From: Eudoraea adriatica DSM 19308
GTDB lineage: Bacteria; Bacteroidota; Bacteroidia; Flavobacteriales; Flavobacteriaceae
NCBI RefSeq assembly: GCF_000382125.1
Contig: NZ_KB907548.1
Location: 372,001 to 436,000 of the forward strand
Reading direction: 5' to 3'
DNA: 64,000 bases
The position numbers were made by a program, and so were the translations under genes. A model generated the notes under the pieces. The model had not been told where the DNA came from, did not search any database, and worked only from the letters and a program-made list of their open reading frames with translations. Of the stretch, positions 46,071 to 56,668 are shown piece after piece. The number at the start of each line of letters is the position of its first letter. Position 1 is the stretch's first letter.

Positions 46071-46097
46071 AAAAGCCCTTTATTTAAAAGGGCTTTT
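46071..46097. terminator. terminator of the AAA+/VWA operon, symmetrical
   Basis: AAAAGCCCTTT pairs with AAAGGGCTTTT (11 bp) around a 5-base loop. It lies 16 bases beyond the stop of the AAA+ ATPase gene on the minus strand and has T/A tails on both sides. Confidence 0.8.
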
Positions 46098-46112
46098 ATT
46101 ATATCTGGTTGC

Positions 46113-47582
46113 TTATAATTTACTTATAAAACTACCATATAGGTCTTTAAACTGATATCCTTTTTGAAATCTTCGTTTACTCAATTTTTTATTTGCAACC
46201 AGTCCCCATAATAGAAATTCTTTGAGAAAAAATGTATCCTCTTCAGAGATGTTTGGTTGATGTTTATTGATCAGCGCGTTTAGTTCAGGAATACTATTGA
46301 GCATAGTTTCATATTCATGGTCTGTTGCATTATCCATAAGATCAAATCCCTCGCTTTCAAAGAACCAATTGATCAGATCGTCATAAGGGCTTTCGGCATC
46401 TTTATGTTCCAGTTTCTCAATCGTTGGGAAGTAATTGGAGAATAGGGTTTTTATGGCATCTTCAAAAAGAATGAGTGCAACTTTATCTCCTCCCTCCTGT
46501 TCGCCTTCATATACCAGTTCTATTTTACCCGTTATCGCAGGAATGACTCCCATAAAATCACTAAGCCTTACCCTGGTTTTTTCTTCTCCCGAGATGATCG
46601 CCCTTCTCTCGGCGGTACTCAAGAGGTTTTCGAAGGCCGTGATACTAGTACGTGCACTTACACCACTTTTTGCATCTACATACTCACTTTTTCGCGCTTC
46701 AAAGCTAATTTGCTCAAGTAAATCCTTCGCGAGGTCGGGTACATAAACAGTTTTTTCCTGACGCTCATCCAATTGAGCCTCCTGTTCGGTAATTTTTCTG
46801 GCAATTTCAATTTCTTCAGGATAATGGGTTAGAATTTGAGATCCTATCCTGTCTTTTAGAGGCGTTACTATACTGCCTCTATTGGTATAATCTTCGGGAT
46901 TAGCTGTGAAAACAAACTGAATATCCAACGGCAATCTCAATTTAAAGCCTCTTATCTGAATATCTCCTTCCTGCAAAATATTAAATAAGGATACCTGGAT
47001 CCTCGATTGAAGATCCGGAAGTTCATTGATGACAAAAATGCAGCGGTTAGAACGTGGAATCATTCCAAAATGAATAACCCTGTCATCTGCGTAGGAAAGT
47101 TTCAGGTTGGCGGCCTTAATCGGATCTACATCGCCAATTAAATCTGCAACTGTAACATCCGGGGTGGCAAGTTTTTCATAAAAACGTTCTTCTCTGTGGA
47201 GCCATGTAATCGGTGTTTTATCACCCTTCTCCCTGATAAGTTCCCTGCTATATCTGGAAATAGGATTAAGAGGATCGTCGTTGATCTCCGAACCTTCTAC
47301 CACAGGAATGTATTCATCCAGCAGATTAACCATCAACCTGGCCAATCGGGTTTTGGCCTGACCCCTGAGACCCAGCAAATTAATATTATGGCGCGATAAA
47401 ATAGCTCTTTCCAACTCAGGAATTACCGATTCTTCATATCCCCATATGCCGTGAAAAGTCTCTTCTCCTTTGCTGATTTTATCTCGTAAATTCCATCTTA
47501 ATTCATCCTTTATCCCCTTGCTTTTATAAGCTGCCTTTTTGAGTTCTCCTATTGTGGCTATTTTTTTATAATCTATTTTCAT
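46113..47582 (-). CDS. AAA+ ATPase of the Mg-chelatase/MoxR type
   Basis: A 489-residue ATPase: Walker A is GLRGQAKTRL near residue 75, Walker B-like CIFVINELPDL near 185, sensor 1 FTANPEDYTNRG near 230, with PLKDRIGSQILTHYPEE following. The layout follows magnesium-chelatase subunit I and MoxR. The partner VWA protein is encoded 50 bases upstream, on the same strand. Such pairs work as chaperone-like or metal-insertion machines; the client here is unknown. No cobalt or chlorophyll genes are near. Confidence 0.88.
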   Translation of the reverse strand: MKIDYKKIATIGELKKAAYKSKGIKDELRWNLRDKISKGEETFHGIWGYEESVIPELERAILSRHNINLLGLRGQAKTRLARLMVNLLDEYIPVVEGSEINDDPLNPISRYSRELIREKGDKTPITWLHREERFYEKLATPDVTVADLIGDVDPIKAANLKLSYADDRVIHFGMIPRSNRCIFVINELPDLQSRIQVSLFNILQEGDIQIRGFKLRLPLDIQFVFTANPEDYTNRGSIVTPLKDRIGSQILTHYPEEIEIARKITEQEAQLDERQEKTVYVPDLAKDLLEQISFEARKSEYVDAKSGVSARTSITAFENLLSTAERRAIISGEEKTRVRLSDFMGVIPAITGKIELVYEGEQEGGDKVALILFEDAIKTLFSNYFPTIEKLEHKDAESPYDDLINWFFESEGFDLMDNATDHEYETMLNSIPELNALINKHQPNISEEDTFFLKEFLLWGLVANKKLSKRRFQKGYQFKDLYGSFISKL

Positions 47583-47632
47583 CTGTAATTAATTATCTTT
47601 ATAGCAATATTTTATGGAATTATGTTGAAGTT

Positions 47633-48778
47633 TTACTTTAATCTTTTTCTTCGGTTTTGTTCATAATCTTCGAAAATCATTTCACCTAAATCTTCCAGAC
47701 CCGTAAAAAAAGCTTTTCCATTATTGGCTTCTGTAAAATGCCTTATAAATTGTCTTAAATAAGGATCTTGTGCTATCATAAAAGTTGTGATAGGGATATG
47801 CAATCTTCTGGCCTGTCTTGCGGTGTTGTAGCATTTTTCGACAATAAAATCGTCAAGTCCAACACTATTTTTATAATATGTCCCGTCCGGTAATCTCAGA
47901 CAACTGGGCTTGCCATCCGTAATCATAAAGATTTGTTTATTTGTATTTCTTTTTCTCCTCAACATATCCATAGCCAACTGCAATCCGGCAACGGTATTGG
48001 TATGATATGGTCCTACTTTTAGGTAGGGAAGCTCCTTTATAGGAATGGGCCATGCATCATTACCAAAAACCAATATGTCCAGCGTATCTTTGGGATAACG
48101 TGTGGTAATTAGCTCAGCAAGGGCCATGGCAACTTTTTTGGCTGGAGTAATACGATCCTCTCCATATAAAATCATAGAATGGCTAATGTCTATCATCAGC
48201 ACTGTACTCATTTGAGCCTTATAATGTGTATCTTCTACTACAAGATCATCCTCAGTAAGCGAAAAACCATCCATACCATGATTAATTTGAGCATTTTTGA
48301 GACTTTCCGTCATAGAAATGTGCTCTAAAGAGTCTCCATACCGATACTCCCTGAAATCACCGGTATGCTCATCTCCCCGGCCCGCTTTGCCAGTCTTATG
48401 ATTTCCTGCACCGCTTCTCTTGAGCTTCCCAAAAATCTGATCTAAAGCCCGCTGTCGAATAATGCGTTCCATTTTAGCAGTAATGGACAAACTGGCTTTA
48501 CCCGGTTCACCATCTCCTTCGCTGCCATCACCATCTTCCAATTCCTCCCTCAGGAATCCCTTTGCCTTCAGGTCCTCAATAAAATCATCAATGGTATAAT
48601 TTTCATCTGTGAGTTCATACTCCTTATCCAATTCACGCAACCAATCCAGGGCCTCATCCACATCTCCCGAAGTATGTGTAATAAGCTCCTGAAAAATCTC
48701 AAAAAGTTTTTCAAAAGGAGTAAGCTGAGGTGCTTCGTAATTTAAAAATCTAAAGCCTTTTCCTGTTTTCATAGCCAT
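47633..48778 (-). CDS. VWA-domain protein, partner of the AAA+ ATPase
   Basis: A 381-residue soluble protein. The N-terminal 190 residues are helical and charged; the von Willebrand factor A domain starts at about 200 with a complete metal site (MIDISHSM, later ITDGKPS). It lacks signal peptide and membrane helix, so it acts in the cytosol with the ATPase encoded downstream. It has an internal acidic/glycine stretch (LEDGDGSEGDGEPGK) of linker type. Confidence 0.88.
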   Translation of the reverse strand: MAMKTGKGFRFLNYEAPQLTPFEKLFEIFQELITHTSGDVDEALDWLRELDKEYELTDENYTIDDFIEDLKAKGFLREELEDGDGSEGDGEPGKASLSITAKMERIIRQRALDQIFGKLKRSGAGNHKTGKAGRGDEHTGDFREYRYGDSLEHISMTESLKNAQINHGMDGFSLTEDDLVVEDTHYKAQMSTVLMIDISHSMILYGEDRITPAKKVAMALAELITTRYPKDTLDILVFGNDAWPIPIKELPYLKVGPYHTNTVAGLQLAMDMLRRKRNTNKQIFMITDGKPSCLRLPDGTYYKNSVGLDDFIVEKCYNTARQARRLHIPITTFMIAQDPYLRQFIRHFTEANNGKAFFTGLEDLGEMIFEDYEQNRRKRLK

Positions 48779-48844
48779 TAGCTAAAAATAACACATTTAA
48801 TAAAATGCAGTATTAAATTTAAGAAAACTTAAGGGTTTAGAACT

Positions 48845-49447
48845 TTATATTTTATGCCTGCTTTTTAGAATATTGACCACATCTTCAAGAAGATGACCTT
48901 TGGCCTGCAACAAAACCAGGTAGTGGAAAAGCAGGTCGGCACTTTCTTCTAGGAACAATTTTTCATTGTTATCCATTGCTTCAATAACAGTTTCTACTGC
49001 TTCTTCACCAACTTTCTGTGCAATTTTGTTAATCCCTCCTTTAAATAAAGAACTAACATAGCTAGATTCATTATTTTCATTTACTTTTCGATCTGATATT
49101 ACGGCTTCAAGTTGGGTTAGAAATCCAAAATTTTGAACATTTTTTTTATTCCAGCAGGTATCGCTTCCCTTATGACAGGTAGGTCCTTCAGGATTTGCAG
49201 AAATTAGAAGTGTATCATTGTCACAATCAAGTTCAATAGTAACCAGGTTAAGAAAGTTTCCACTCTCCTCCCCTTTTTGCCATATTCGCTTTTTGCTTCT
49301 GCTATAGAAGGTAACTTTTCCGGTTTCTATTGTTCTATTAAGGGCGTCCTCGTTCATGTAGCCCAGCATTAAAACATTTTTAGTAGATTGGTCCTGAATT
49401 ATTGCCGGTATAAGGCCATCATTATTTTTATCAAATGCTACTTTCAT
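48845..49447 (-). CDS. hisIE: bifunctional phosphoribosyl-AMP cyclohydrolase / phosphoribosyl-ATP pyrophosphatase
   Basis: The 200-residue fusion has the HisI domain first (VLMLGYMNEDALNRTIETGK for position, metal ligands in ELDCDND and GPTCHKGSDTCW) and the HisE domain second (KVGEEAVETVIEAMDN, ESADLLFHYLVLL). It catalyses steps 2 and 3 of histidine synthesis. It is the last gene of the his operon, after hisF. Confidence 0.96.
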   Translation of the reverse strand: MKVAFDKNNDGLIPAIIQDQSTKNVLMLGYMNEDALNRTIETGKVTFYSRSKKRIWQKGEESGNFLNLVTIELDCDNDTLLISANPEGPTCHKGSDTCWNKKNVQNFGFLTQLEAVISDRKVNENNESSYVSSLFKGGINKIAQKVGEEAVETVIEAMDNNEKLFLEESADLLFHYLVLLQAKGHLLEDVVNILKSRHKI

Positions 49448-49480
49448 AGTATACTACTTTTGCTGTCAAATAAAATTTCA

Positions 49481-50236
49481 TTAGAGTCTCACTGGTATGC
49501 CATTATTTTGCAATTTCTTTTTGAGATCTTTTATTTCCATTTCTTTAAAATGAAATACACTTGCGGCCAGAGCTGCATCTGCCTTTCCTTCAATAAAAGT
49601 ATCAACAAAATGTTGCATGTTGCCGGCACCTCCCGAAGCAATTATTGGAATGTTCCGTTCTGTTGAAAGTTTAGCCAATGTTTCATTGGCAAATCCGTTT
49701 TTAGTACCATCATGGTCCATGGAAGTAAACAATATTTCTCCGGCGCCCCTTTCTTCAACTTCCTGCGCCCATTGAAACAGCTCTATTTCTGTGGGAACCT
49801 TACCTCCTACAAGATGCACTCTCCATTCTCCATTAATTTGCTTAGCGTCTATAGCCACTACTATGCACTGAGAACCAAATTTAGCTACAAGTTCATTGAT
49901 TAATTCAGGGTTTTTAACTGCTGAAGAATTTATGGAGACTTTGTCTGCCCCATTTTGAAGCAAAACATCAACATCTTCCACAGAAGAAATACCTCCACCA
50001 ACAGTGAAAGGAATATTAACTTTCTCCGCTACCCTTTTAACCAGATCGGCAAGGGTCTTACGTCTTTCCTCGGTAGCTGAAATATCCAGAAACACTAATT
50101 CATCTGCACCTTCATCTGCATATATTTTTGCAAGTTCTACCGGGTCCCCGGCGTCTCGCAAATCAACGAAATTAACACCTTTAACCGTGCGGCCGTCCTT
50201 TATATCCAGACAAGGAATTATTCTTTTCGTAAGCAT
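49481..50236 (-). CDS. hisF: imidazole glycerol phosphate synthase cyclase subunit
   Basis: The 251-residue TIM barrel starts [20 protein letters not shown], with catalytic Asp in CLDIKDG and the second catalytic Asp in [12 protein letters not shown]. It works with HisH (51579-52163) to make imidazole glycerol phosphate and AICAR. A DinB-family gene, not hisA, is directly upstream. Confidence 0.96.
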   Translation of the reverse strand: MLTKRIIPCLDIKDGRTVKGVNFVDLRDAGDPVELAKIYADEGADELVFLDISATEERRKTLADLVKRVAEKVNIPFTVGGGISSVEDVDVLLQNGADKVSINSSAVKNPELINELVAKFGSQCIVVAIDAKQINGEWRVHLVGGKVPTEIELFQWAQEVEERGAGEILFTSMDHDGTKNGFANETLAKLSTERNIPIIASGGAGNMQHFVDTFIEGKADAALAASVFHFKEMEIKDLKKKLQNNGIPVRL

Positions 50237-50239
50237 TTT

Positions 50240-50761
50240 CTAGTTTTTGTTTTTAATATTCAAATCTCTTCCGTCATAAAAACCTAAATCCTTATTAACC
50301 AGCATCTTTGTCCAAAATGCAATCTGACCAGTATGATAGGAGTAGTGTTCTACAGCGTGAATAACAATTCCTATTCCGGAGAGATCAAATCCCTGTACCT
50401 CACGTTTTTGCAGTAACTGACTTTTACTGCAGCTTTTCAGCACGTTTTTTGCCTGATCAACAGTATTTTCCAGTTTTTGTAAAAGCTGAACACTTGTAAA
50501 TCCATTTGTTATTGAAAATTCTGCATCCCTGTTTCTCTGATCATGCAGTCCTCCCAGGGATGCAATAATATATTGTGTCATATTGCCACAAATATGCATT
50601 ATTTGGTTCCCAATGCTATTAGAGGATTCATTTGGTTTTCTCCAAATGTTTGATTCTTCAATGGACTTCAGACTAATTTTATTCATTCGCGTACTCTCAT
50701 CTAATCTGTAAACAGAATTCTCTAAAAATTCTGTCATCCATTTCTCTCTAATATTATTCAT
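50240..50761 (-). CDS. DinB-family protein inside the his operon
   Basis: A 173-residue four-helix DinB-like protein. Candidate metal ligands are visible in QIMHICGNM, and in [16 protein letters not shown]. Members of this fold include thiol-dependent transferases (mycothiol and bacillithiol dependent) and many uncharacterised proteins. It overlaps hisA by 4 bases and ends 3 bases before hisF, so it is a true operon member under his control. A role linked to histidine metabolism is unproven. Confidence 0.88.
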   Translation of the reverse strand: MNNIREKWMTEFLENSVYRLDESTRMNKISLKSIEESNIWRKPNESSNSIGNQIMHICGNMTQYIIASLGGLHDQRNRDAEFSITNGFTSVQLLQKLENTVDQAKNVLKSCSKSQLLQKREVQGFDLSGIGIVIHAVEHYSYHTGQIAFWTKMLVNKDLGFYDGRDLNIKNKN

Positions 50762-51534
50762 GCCGATAATATAAATTCTTCTAATTGTTTTAAACTAATC
50801 TTATTCTCATAGATGGCCTTGCCTATGATAGCCCCCTCGCATCCTATTTCACTTAATGCAGGTAAATCTTCGAATTGTCCTATCCCACCGCTGGCGATTA
50901 AACTAATGCCAGAAGTTTTTACATCTTCAACACCGCTCATACTTACCATTGTTTTATTGATCATTGTTTCAGCAAGAAGTCTCTTATAAAGGGCAATGGC
51001 GGGTCCGCCAAGCATACCATCCTTCTTAATATCCGTACATATAACATATTGAATCCCTTTCCTCTGGTAATCTTTAACAAATGGAATCAATTTTTTATCA
51101 GATTCTTGCTGCCATCCTGTAATTGCTATTTTTTCATCTTTAACATCTGCACCAAGAATGATTCGTTCCGCACCATAGGTTTCAATCCATCCCAGGAAGG
51201 TATCGCGATCATTTACAGCAATACTGCCTCCTGTTATTTGCCCGGCGCCACAATCAAAGGCAATTTTCAAATCTTCATTGGACTTCAATCCCCCTCCAAA
51301 ATCGATTTTTAATTTGGTTTTTGTGGCAATGGTTTCTAAAACCTTAAAATTTACAATATGTTTAGCCTTGGCTCCATCCAGGTCAACCAGGTGGATGTGC
51401 TGAATTCCATGATCTTCAAATTCGAGGGCAACTTCCAGGGGATGTTCATTATATATTTTCTTGGTATTGTAATCGCCCTGCGAAAGCCTTACGCATTTAC
51501 CCCCTATAATATCAATAGCCGGGATTACTCTCAT
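50758..51534 (-). CDS. hisA: ProFAR isomerase HisA
   Basis: The 258-residue TIM barrel begins [20 protein letters not shown] with catalytic Asp in PAIDIIGG and the second acid in [12 protein letters not shown]. It isomerises ProFAR to PRFAR. The loop [18 protein letters not shown] is normal. It overlaps the DinB gene by 4 bases. Confidence 0.96.
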   Translation of the reverse strand: MRVIPAIDIIGGKCVRLSQGDYNTKKIYNEHPLEVALEFEDHGIQHIHLVDLDGAKAKHIVNFKVLETIATKTKLKIDFGGGLKSNEDLKIAFDCGAGQITGGSIAVNDRDTFLGWIETYGAERIILGADVKDEKIAITGWQQESDKKLIPFVKDYQRKGIQYVICTDIKKDGMLGGPAIALYKRLLAETMINKTMVSMSGVEDVKTSGISLIASGGIGQFEDLPALSEIGCEGAIIGKAIYENKISLKQLEEFILSA

Positions 51535-51578
51535 CTAATTATTTTTTTTGTTTCCATATTCTAGGTAAATACCAAATA

Positions 51579-52163
51579 CTAAGATAACTCCAGAAAGTTT
51601 TTTAATATTCGCTCTCCAACTTTACTGCTTTTTTCGGGATGAAACTGTACCCCGTAAAAATTGCCTTTCTGTAAGGCACTGCTGTATGCCAATTCATATT
51701 CTGAAACCGCAATGGTTTCTTTGCAAATGGGGGCATAATAACTGTGCACCAGATAAATATGATCTTTTTCAGCAACATCCCTGAATAAGGAAGATTTAAG
51801 ATTTGTTATTTGATTCCATCCAATTTGCGGAACTTTTACATTTTTGGTAAATCTGACTACATCCGTATCAAAAATGCCCAAACCTAATGTATTGCCCTCC
51901 TCAGAGCTATGGCACATTAGCTGCATACCCAGACATATGCCCAAAACAGGCTGCCGTAATGCCGGAATTACCTTATCTAAACCACTTGCCTTTAATTTAT
52001 TCATAGCGCTGCTTGCTTCTCCAACCCCGGGAAATATAACGCGGTCTGCAGTATTAATCTCTTCTGCATCATCAGTTAAAACGGCCTCGTACCCTAAGCG
52101 CTGGAAAGCAAACTTTATACTCTGGATATTTCCTGCCCCATAATTTACAATAACCAATTTCAT
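51579..52163 (-). CDS. hisH: imidazole glycerol phosphate synthase glutaminase subunit
   Basis: The 194-residue class I amidotransferase has the nucleophilic Cys in GICLGMQLM, and the His/Glu pair in VQFHPEKSSKVG. It supplies ammonia to HisF. It lies 45 bases before hisA and 49 bases after hisB in the operon. Confidence 0.96.
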   Translation of the reverse strand: MKLVIVNYGAGNIQSIKFAFQRLGYEAVLTDDAEEINTADRVIFPGVGEASSAMNKLKASGLDKVIPALRQPVLGICLGMQLMCHSSEEGNTLGLGIFDTDVVRFTKNVKVPQIGWNQITNLKSSLFRDVAEKDHIYLVHSYYAPICKETIAVSEYELAYSSALQKGNFYGVQFHPEKSSKVGERILKNFLELS

Positions 52164-52212
52164 GTACTTTGTTCCTATTACATTTTTAATTCGAATGCCC
52201 TTTATATATTTT

Positions 52213-53367
52213 TCAGAGTATCCCTTTTGTAGTTGGTAATACCATGTTATCTACATCGCGTTTTACCGCCATTTTTATAGCTTTTGCAAAGGCCTTAAAA
52301 ATAGCCTCTATCTTATGATGTTCATTGGTTCCTTCTGCTTTTATATTCAAATTGGCCTTTGCCCCGTCTGAAAATGATTTAAAGAAATGATAAAACATCT
52401 CCGTTGGCATTTTACCAATCATTTCACGATTAAACCGGGCTTCCCAGACCAACCAGGAGCGCCCACCAAAGTCCAGCGCTACCTGAGCCAGACAATCGTC
52501 CATGGGCAGACTAAAACCATACCGCTCCATTCCTAATTTATTGCCCAGTGCCTTGTGAAAAGCTTCTCCCAGAGCAATTGCGGTATCTTCTATTGTATGG
52601 TGTTCATCCACTTCCAGATCGCCCCTGACACTTATATCGAGGTTCATCTGACCATGTCTTGCCAGTTGATCCAGCATATGATCAAAGAATGCAATACCCG
52701 TAGAAATATTGCTTTTGCCCGTGCCATCCAAATTCAATTGAATATAAATATCCGTTTCTTTGGTTTTTCTGGAAATTTCAGCGACTCTGCCCTTAAGCTT
52801 TAAGAATTCATAAATGGCCCCCCATTCTTTTGTTTCCAGGGCAATTGTTTCCTTAAGCTGCACTTCTTCTACCGTAATCTCATTGGTTCCCAAATTGGTA
52901 TTGGTATTAATATAAATTCCTTTCGATCCCAAATTTTTTGCCAATTCCATGTCGGTTAGCCGATCCCCGATCACAAAGGAGTTTGCCAGGTCATATTCCT
53001 TGCCGAAATACTTTTTTAATAGTCCTGTGCCGGGTTTTCTGGTGTCGGCATTTTCATGAGGAAAAGTCTTATCAATGTGTATTTCTGAAAATACTATCCC
53101 CTGTCCTTCAAAACATTTAAGAATAAAATTGTGCGCAGGCCAGAATGTTGTTTCGGGAAATGTCTCTGAACCAAGACCATCCTGATTGGTGACCATAACC
53201 AATTCAAAATCCAATTCCCCGGCTATTCTGCTTAGATAATTAAAGACCCCCGGGTAAAATACTATTTTTTCTAAACTGTCTGTTTGTTCGTCTGGCGGCT
53301 CTACAATCAGTGTGCCGTCACGATCAATGAATAATACCTTCTTTTTGGTCTTATTTACTTCCATCAT
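52213..53367 (-). CDS. hisB: bifunctional histidinol phosphatase / imidazole glycerol phosphate dehydratase
   Basis: The 384-residue fusion has an N-terminal HAD-type phosphatase (IDRDGTLI at about 16-23) and a C-terminal dehydratase with manganese-binding HxxxD/HHTIEDT and DEHHTIED motifs ([16 protein letters not shown]). It carries out steps 6 and 8 of the pathway. It overlaps hisC by 4 bases. Confidence 0.96.
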   Translation of the reverse strand: MMEVNKTKKKVLFIDRDGTLIVEPPDEQTDSLEKIVFYPGVFNYLSRIAGELDFELVMVTNQDGLGSETFPETTFWPAHNFILKCFEGQGIVFSEIHIDKTFPHENADTRKPGTGLLKKYFGKEYDLANSFVIGDRLTDMELAKNLGSKGIYINTNTNLGTNEITVEEVQLKETIALETKEWGAIYEFLKLKGRVAEISRKTKETDIYIQLNLDGTGKSNISTGIAFFDHMLDQLARHGQMNLDISVRGDLEVDEHHTIEDTAIALGEAFHKALGNKLGMERYGFSLPMDDCLAQVALDFGGRSWLVWEARFNREMIGKMPTEMFYHFFKSFSDGAKANLNIKAEGTNEHHKIEAIFKAFAKAIKMAVKRDVDNMVLPTTKGIL

Positions 53368-54404
53368 AAGGAGTTTAAAACATTTAATAATTTTCTATTC
53401 TCTACAGGGGTTCCTACTGTAAACCTTAGTGTATTATTGCAAAGGGGTTGTGTGGATCTGTTGCGAACCACTACCCCTGATTTTAATATTTCACGGTACC
53501 GTTTATCTGCATCATCTACTTTTACCAAAATGAAATTTGCATCTGTAGGATATATGTCATTTATAAAATTGATTTTCGTCAATTGTTGCATCATCAGATC
53601 CCTTTCTGTCAAAATTTCTGCAACCTGCTTTTTGAGCAAATCTGTATTCTGAATCATTTGCAAGGCCTTTTGCTGCGTAAGCTCATTGACATTGTATGGA
53701 GGTTTTATTCGGTTTAAGACGGCTATTACCTCTTCAGACCCATAACATGCCCCAAGGCGTAAACCTGCCATTCCATAGGCTTTGGAAAATGTCCTGGCTA
53801 CTACAAGATTGGGAAATTGTCCAAGTCTGTTGAGCCAACCACCCCGGTTGGCAAAATCAATATAAGCTTCATCAACGACCAGTAAACCATGAAAATTATT
53901 CAGAAGATATTCTAAGTTTTTTTCAGAGAAGCTATTACCGGTAGGATTATTGGGCGAGCATAAAAAGATAGCTTTGGTTTTAGTATCTATGGATTCCAAT
54001 ATTTTTTCAACATTCAGCTCAAATTTTTTTGTCAACAGAACCTCCCTATTTTCTATGGCATTAATACCGGCCAGGACTTTGTACATGCCATATGTAGGTG
54101 GCATCGTAATGATATTATCCTGGTATGGTTCGCAAAAGGCACGGAAAATAAGGTCCAATACTTCGTCGCTGCCATTTCCTAAAAGAATATTTGCTGTGGA
54201 CAGGTAATACCTGCCGGCCAAAAGAGATTTTAGCTGACGCTGATGTGGATCCGGATAGCGATTTATACCATTGAAATAAGGGCTTTCATTGGCATCCAGA
54301 AATACCATGGAAGAACCATCAGAGGTATATTCATCCCTGGCGGATGAATAAGGTTTTAATTCCCGTACATTATTTCTAACTAAATTATCAAGGTCAAATT
54401 CCAT
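53364..54404 (-). CDS. hisC: histidinol-phosphate aminotransferase
   Basis: A 346-residue class II-like aminotransferase: PLP lysine in [18 protein letters not shown]-contact segments [10 protein letters not shown] and CSPNNPTGN, and VVDEAYIDF. It makes histidinol phosphate from imidazole-acetol phosphate and glutamate. It overlaps hisB by 4 bases and follows hisD by 17. Confidence 0.96.
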   Translation of the reverse strand: MEFDLDNLVRNNVRELKPYSSARDEYTSDGSSMVFLDANESPYFNGINRYPDPHQRQLKSLLAGRYYLSTANILLGNGSDEVLDLIFRAFCEPYQDNIITMPPTYGMYKVLAGINAIENREVLLTKKFELNVEKILESIDTKTKAIFLCSPNNPTGNSFSEKNLEYLLNNFHGLLVVDEAYIDFANRGGWLNRLGQFPNLVVARTFSKAYGMAGLRLGACYGSEEVIAVLNRIKPPYNVNELTQQKALQMIQNTDLLKKQVAEILTERDLMMQQLTKINFINDIYPTDANFILVKVDDADKRYREILKSGVVVRNRSTQPLCNNTLRFTVGTPVENRKLLNVLNSL

Positions 54405-54421
54405 AACCGGTATCTTTTAAG

Positions 54422-55714
54422 CTATTGCTTTCTCTTTAAACTTTGCAGTCGCATAGATACTGCATTTTTATGAGCCTGCAGTCCTTCAGCTTCGGCCATT
54501 ACTTCAATTGTATTTCCAATGTTCTGCATCCCCGTTTCAGAAATCCTTTGAAATGTAATACTCTTGTTAAAACTGTCGAGATTTACCCCGCTATATTGTT
54601 TAGCATATCCATTTGTAGGCAAGGTATGGTTGGTGCCGGAAGCATAATCTCCGGCACTTTCGGGGGTATAATTTCCAAGAAAGACAGAGCCTGCATTTAC
54701 CACGTTTCTAATATAATATTCCTCATCGGTACAGCAGACAATAAAGTGTTCCGGTCCATATTCGTTTATCAGGTCGATGGCAATTTTATCATTTTCAACA
54801 AAGATCAGCCGACTGTTTTCTATTGCCTTTTTAGCGATATCAGCCCTTGGCAAACTGACCATTTGTTTTTGCAACTCTTCCTCAACTTTACCCAGGAGCT
54901 GCTTAGATGTTGAAACCAGTATTACCTGACTGTCCGTTCCGTGTTCTGCCTGACTCAATAGATCTGAAGCAACAAATTCGGGATTGGCAGAATCATCTGC
55001 AACCACTAAAAGTTCGCTAGGACCTGCAGGCATATCAATAGCTACACCAAATTTAGTTGCTATTTGTTTAGCAACAGTGACAAACTGATTACCGGGCCCA
55101 AATATTTTATAAACCTTCGATATACTTTCTGTTCCAAATGTCATACCCGCTATTGCCTGAATCCCTCCGACTTTGAAAAATTTTGTGATGCCACAAAGAT
55201 TGGCAGTATAAAGTATAGCGGGGTTTATTTTACCATTTTTATCAGGTGGAGAGCATAAAATTAATTCCGAGCATCCTGCAATTTTAGCGGGTACTGCAAG
55301 CATTAAGATCGTTGAAAATAAAGGGGCAGTACCGCCGGGAATATAAAGACCCACTTTCTGAATTGGTCTTTTTTCCTGCCAGCAAAGTACTCCAGGTGTG
55401 GTTTCAAGTTCAATTTTGGACGTTATCTGAGCACTATGAAATTTTTCGATATTAGATTTAGCTATTTCTATTGCCTCCTTAAGCTGATCGGGTACCAGGG
55501 CTTCAGCTTCCATGAACTCTTCAGGACCCACTACTAAATTGGACAATTCAACGCCATCAAACTGCCGTGTATATTTTCGCAATACCTTATCCCCGTCTGC
55601 CTCAACCTCTTTAAAAATCTTCATCACCGTAAGCTCAATATCTTCAAAGGTTTGAGTCGGACGCCTCAGAATACCGGGCCAGTCTTTTTTTTCAGGATTG
55701 AAGATTTTTTTCAT
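54422..55714 (-). CDS. hisD: histidinol dehydrogenase
   Basis: The 430-residue enzyme has the family core GLYIPGGTAPLFSTILM, GPGNQFVTVAK, PAGPSELLVVAD and the zinc/active-site region QAEHGTDSQ, with GDYASGTNHTLPT toward the end. It oxidises histidinol to histidine in two NAD-linked steps. Its start overlaps hisG by 4 bases. Confidence 0.96.
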   Translation of the reverse strand: MKKIFNPEKKDWPGILRRPTQTFEDIELTVMKIFKEVEADGDKVLRKYTRQFDGVELSNLVVGPEEFMEAEALVPDQLKEAIEIAKSNIEKFHSAQITSKIELETTPGVLCWQEKRPIQKVGLYIPGGTAPLFSTILMLAVPAKIAGCSELILCSPPDKNGKINPAILYTANLCGITKFFKVGGIQAIAGMTFGTESISKVYKIFGPGNQFVTVAKQIATKFGVAIDMPAGPSELLVVADDSANPEFVASDLLSQAEHGTDSQVILVSTSKQLLGKVEEELQKQMVSLPRADIAKKAIENSRLIFVENDKIAIDLINEYGPEHFIVCCTDEEYYIRNVVNAGSVFLGNYTPESAGDYASGTNHTLPTNGYAKQYSGVNLDSFNKSITFQRISETGMQNIGNTIEVMAEAEGLQAHKNAVSMRLQSLKRKQ

Positions 55715-56568
55715 AGCACCATTTTTTCAATCGGGCAAACTAAAATTCCCTCAGCACCTGCCTTTTTCAATTCATTTATAACTTCCCAGAATTTGTCCTT
55801 GTTGATTACTGTATGCACTGAGCTCCAACCTTCTTCAGCCAAAGGCAGTACCGTTGGACTCCGCATCCCCGGAAGTATTTTAATAATATCCTCCAATTTG
55901 TCATTGGGCGCATTCATCAAAATATATTTCGATTTCCTGGCAACTAATACTGACTTAATCCTAAATCTAAGATCTTCCAGTATTTTTTTCTGTTCCGCTT
56001 CTATACTGGGAGAAACGGCCAGTACCGCTTCACTCCTGAGCATTATTTCTACCTCTGTGAGATTATTCTTAAATAAGGTGCTGCCACTCGATACAATATC
56101 ACAAATAGCATCTGCCAATCCAATATTTGGTGCAATTTCTACGGATCCGTTGATAATATGAAGTTCGGCCTTAACCCCTTTATCCGACAGATATGCCCGA
56201 AGTGTATTTGGATAGGAAGTGGCAATCCGCTTTCCTTCCAAATCCTTAATATCGGTATATATATTGGTTTTTGGAACGGCTAACGAAACCCTGCATTTTG
56301 AAAACCCCAGCTTTTCCGCTACTGTTATATTATCCCCTTTTTCCTTCAAAATATTCTCACCAATAACGGCTATATCAACTACACCATCTTTCAGATACTG
56401 CGGGATATCTCCGTTTCTAAGGTAAAAAACCTCCATAGGAAAGTTTCGGGCAGAAGCTTTCAATTGATCCTTACCATTGTCAATTGAAATTCCGCAATCC
56501 TTAAGAATTTTTATGGATTCTTCATTGAGTCTTCCCGACTTCTGTATAGCTATTCTTAATTTTTTCAT
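55711..56568 (-). CDS. hisG: ATP phosphoribosyltransferase, long form
   Basis: The 285-residue protein is the long HisG type, which has a C-terminal regulatory domain (about 215-285, ending AEGILVCPIEKMVL) that binds histidine for feedback inhibition; no HisZ is needed. The catalytic part shows KSGRLNEESIKILKDCG and VEIAPNIGLADAICDIVSSG. It is the first gene of the his operon, 37 bases downstream of the attenuator hairpin. Confidence 0.95.
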   Translation of the reverse strand: MKKLRIAIQKSGRLNEESIKILKDCGISIDNGKDQLKASARNFPMEVFYLRNGDIPQYLKDGVVDIAVIGENILKEKGDNITVAEKLGFSKCRVSLAVPKTNIYTDIKDLEGKRIATSYPNTLRAYLSDKGVKAELHIINGSVEIAPNIGLADAICDIVSSGSTLFKNNLTEVEIMLRSEAVLAVSPSIEAEQKKILEDLRFRIKSVLVARKSKYILMNAPNDKLEDIIKILPGMRSPTVLPLAEEGWSSVHTVINKDKFWEVINELKKAGAEGILVCPIEKMVL

Positions 56569-56604
56569 TAGTTAAATTTCATTTAATAGAAATCAAAATG
56601 GCTT

Positions 56605-56638
56605 AAAAACAAAACCCGTTTGATTTCTCAAACGGGTT
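56605..56638 (-). terminator. his attenuator terminator hairpin
   Basis: On the minus strand AACCCGTTTGA pairs perfectly with TCAAACGGGTT (11 bp) around a GAAA loop and is followed by TTGTTTTT (56612-56605). It lies between the leader peptide stop (56669) and hisG (56568). Upstream, CTTGC and GCGAG (inside the leader peptide's last codons) can form a 5-bp hairpin that a ribosome stalled at the His codons would disrupt. I did not find a convincing long antiterminator. Confidence 0.9.
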
Positions 56639-56668
56639 AGATATATTTTGGAATACAACAATACATTT

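Larger units (their letters stand above)
45753..46112. other. 360-base intergenic region between convergent genes
   Basis: The region holds terminators at both ends (45781-45810 and 46071-46097). The 260 bases between them contain a 7-bp inverted repeat (GAACTAC at 45971-45977, GTAGTTC at 45988-45994) and a minus-strand frame open for about 50 codons without an ATG near its start. I find no convincing gene or RNA. Confidence 0.5.
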
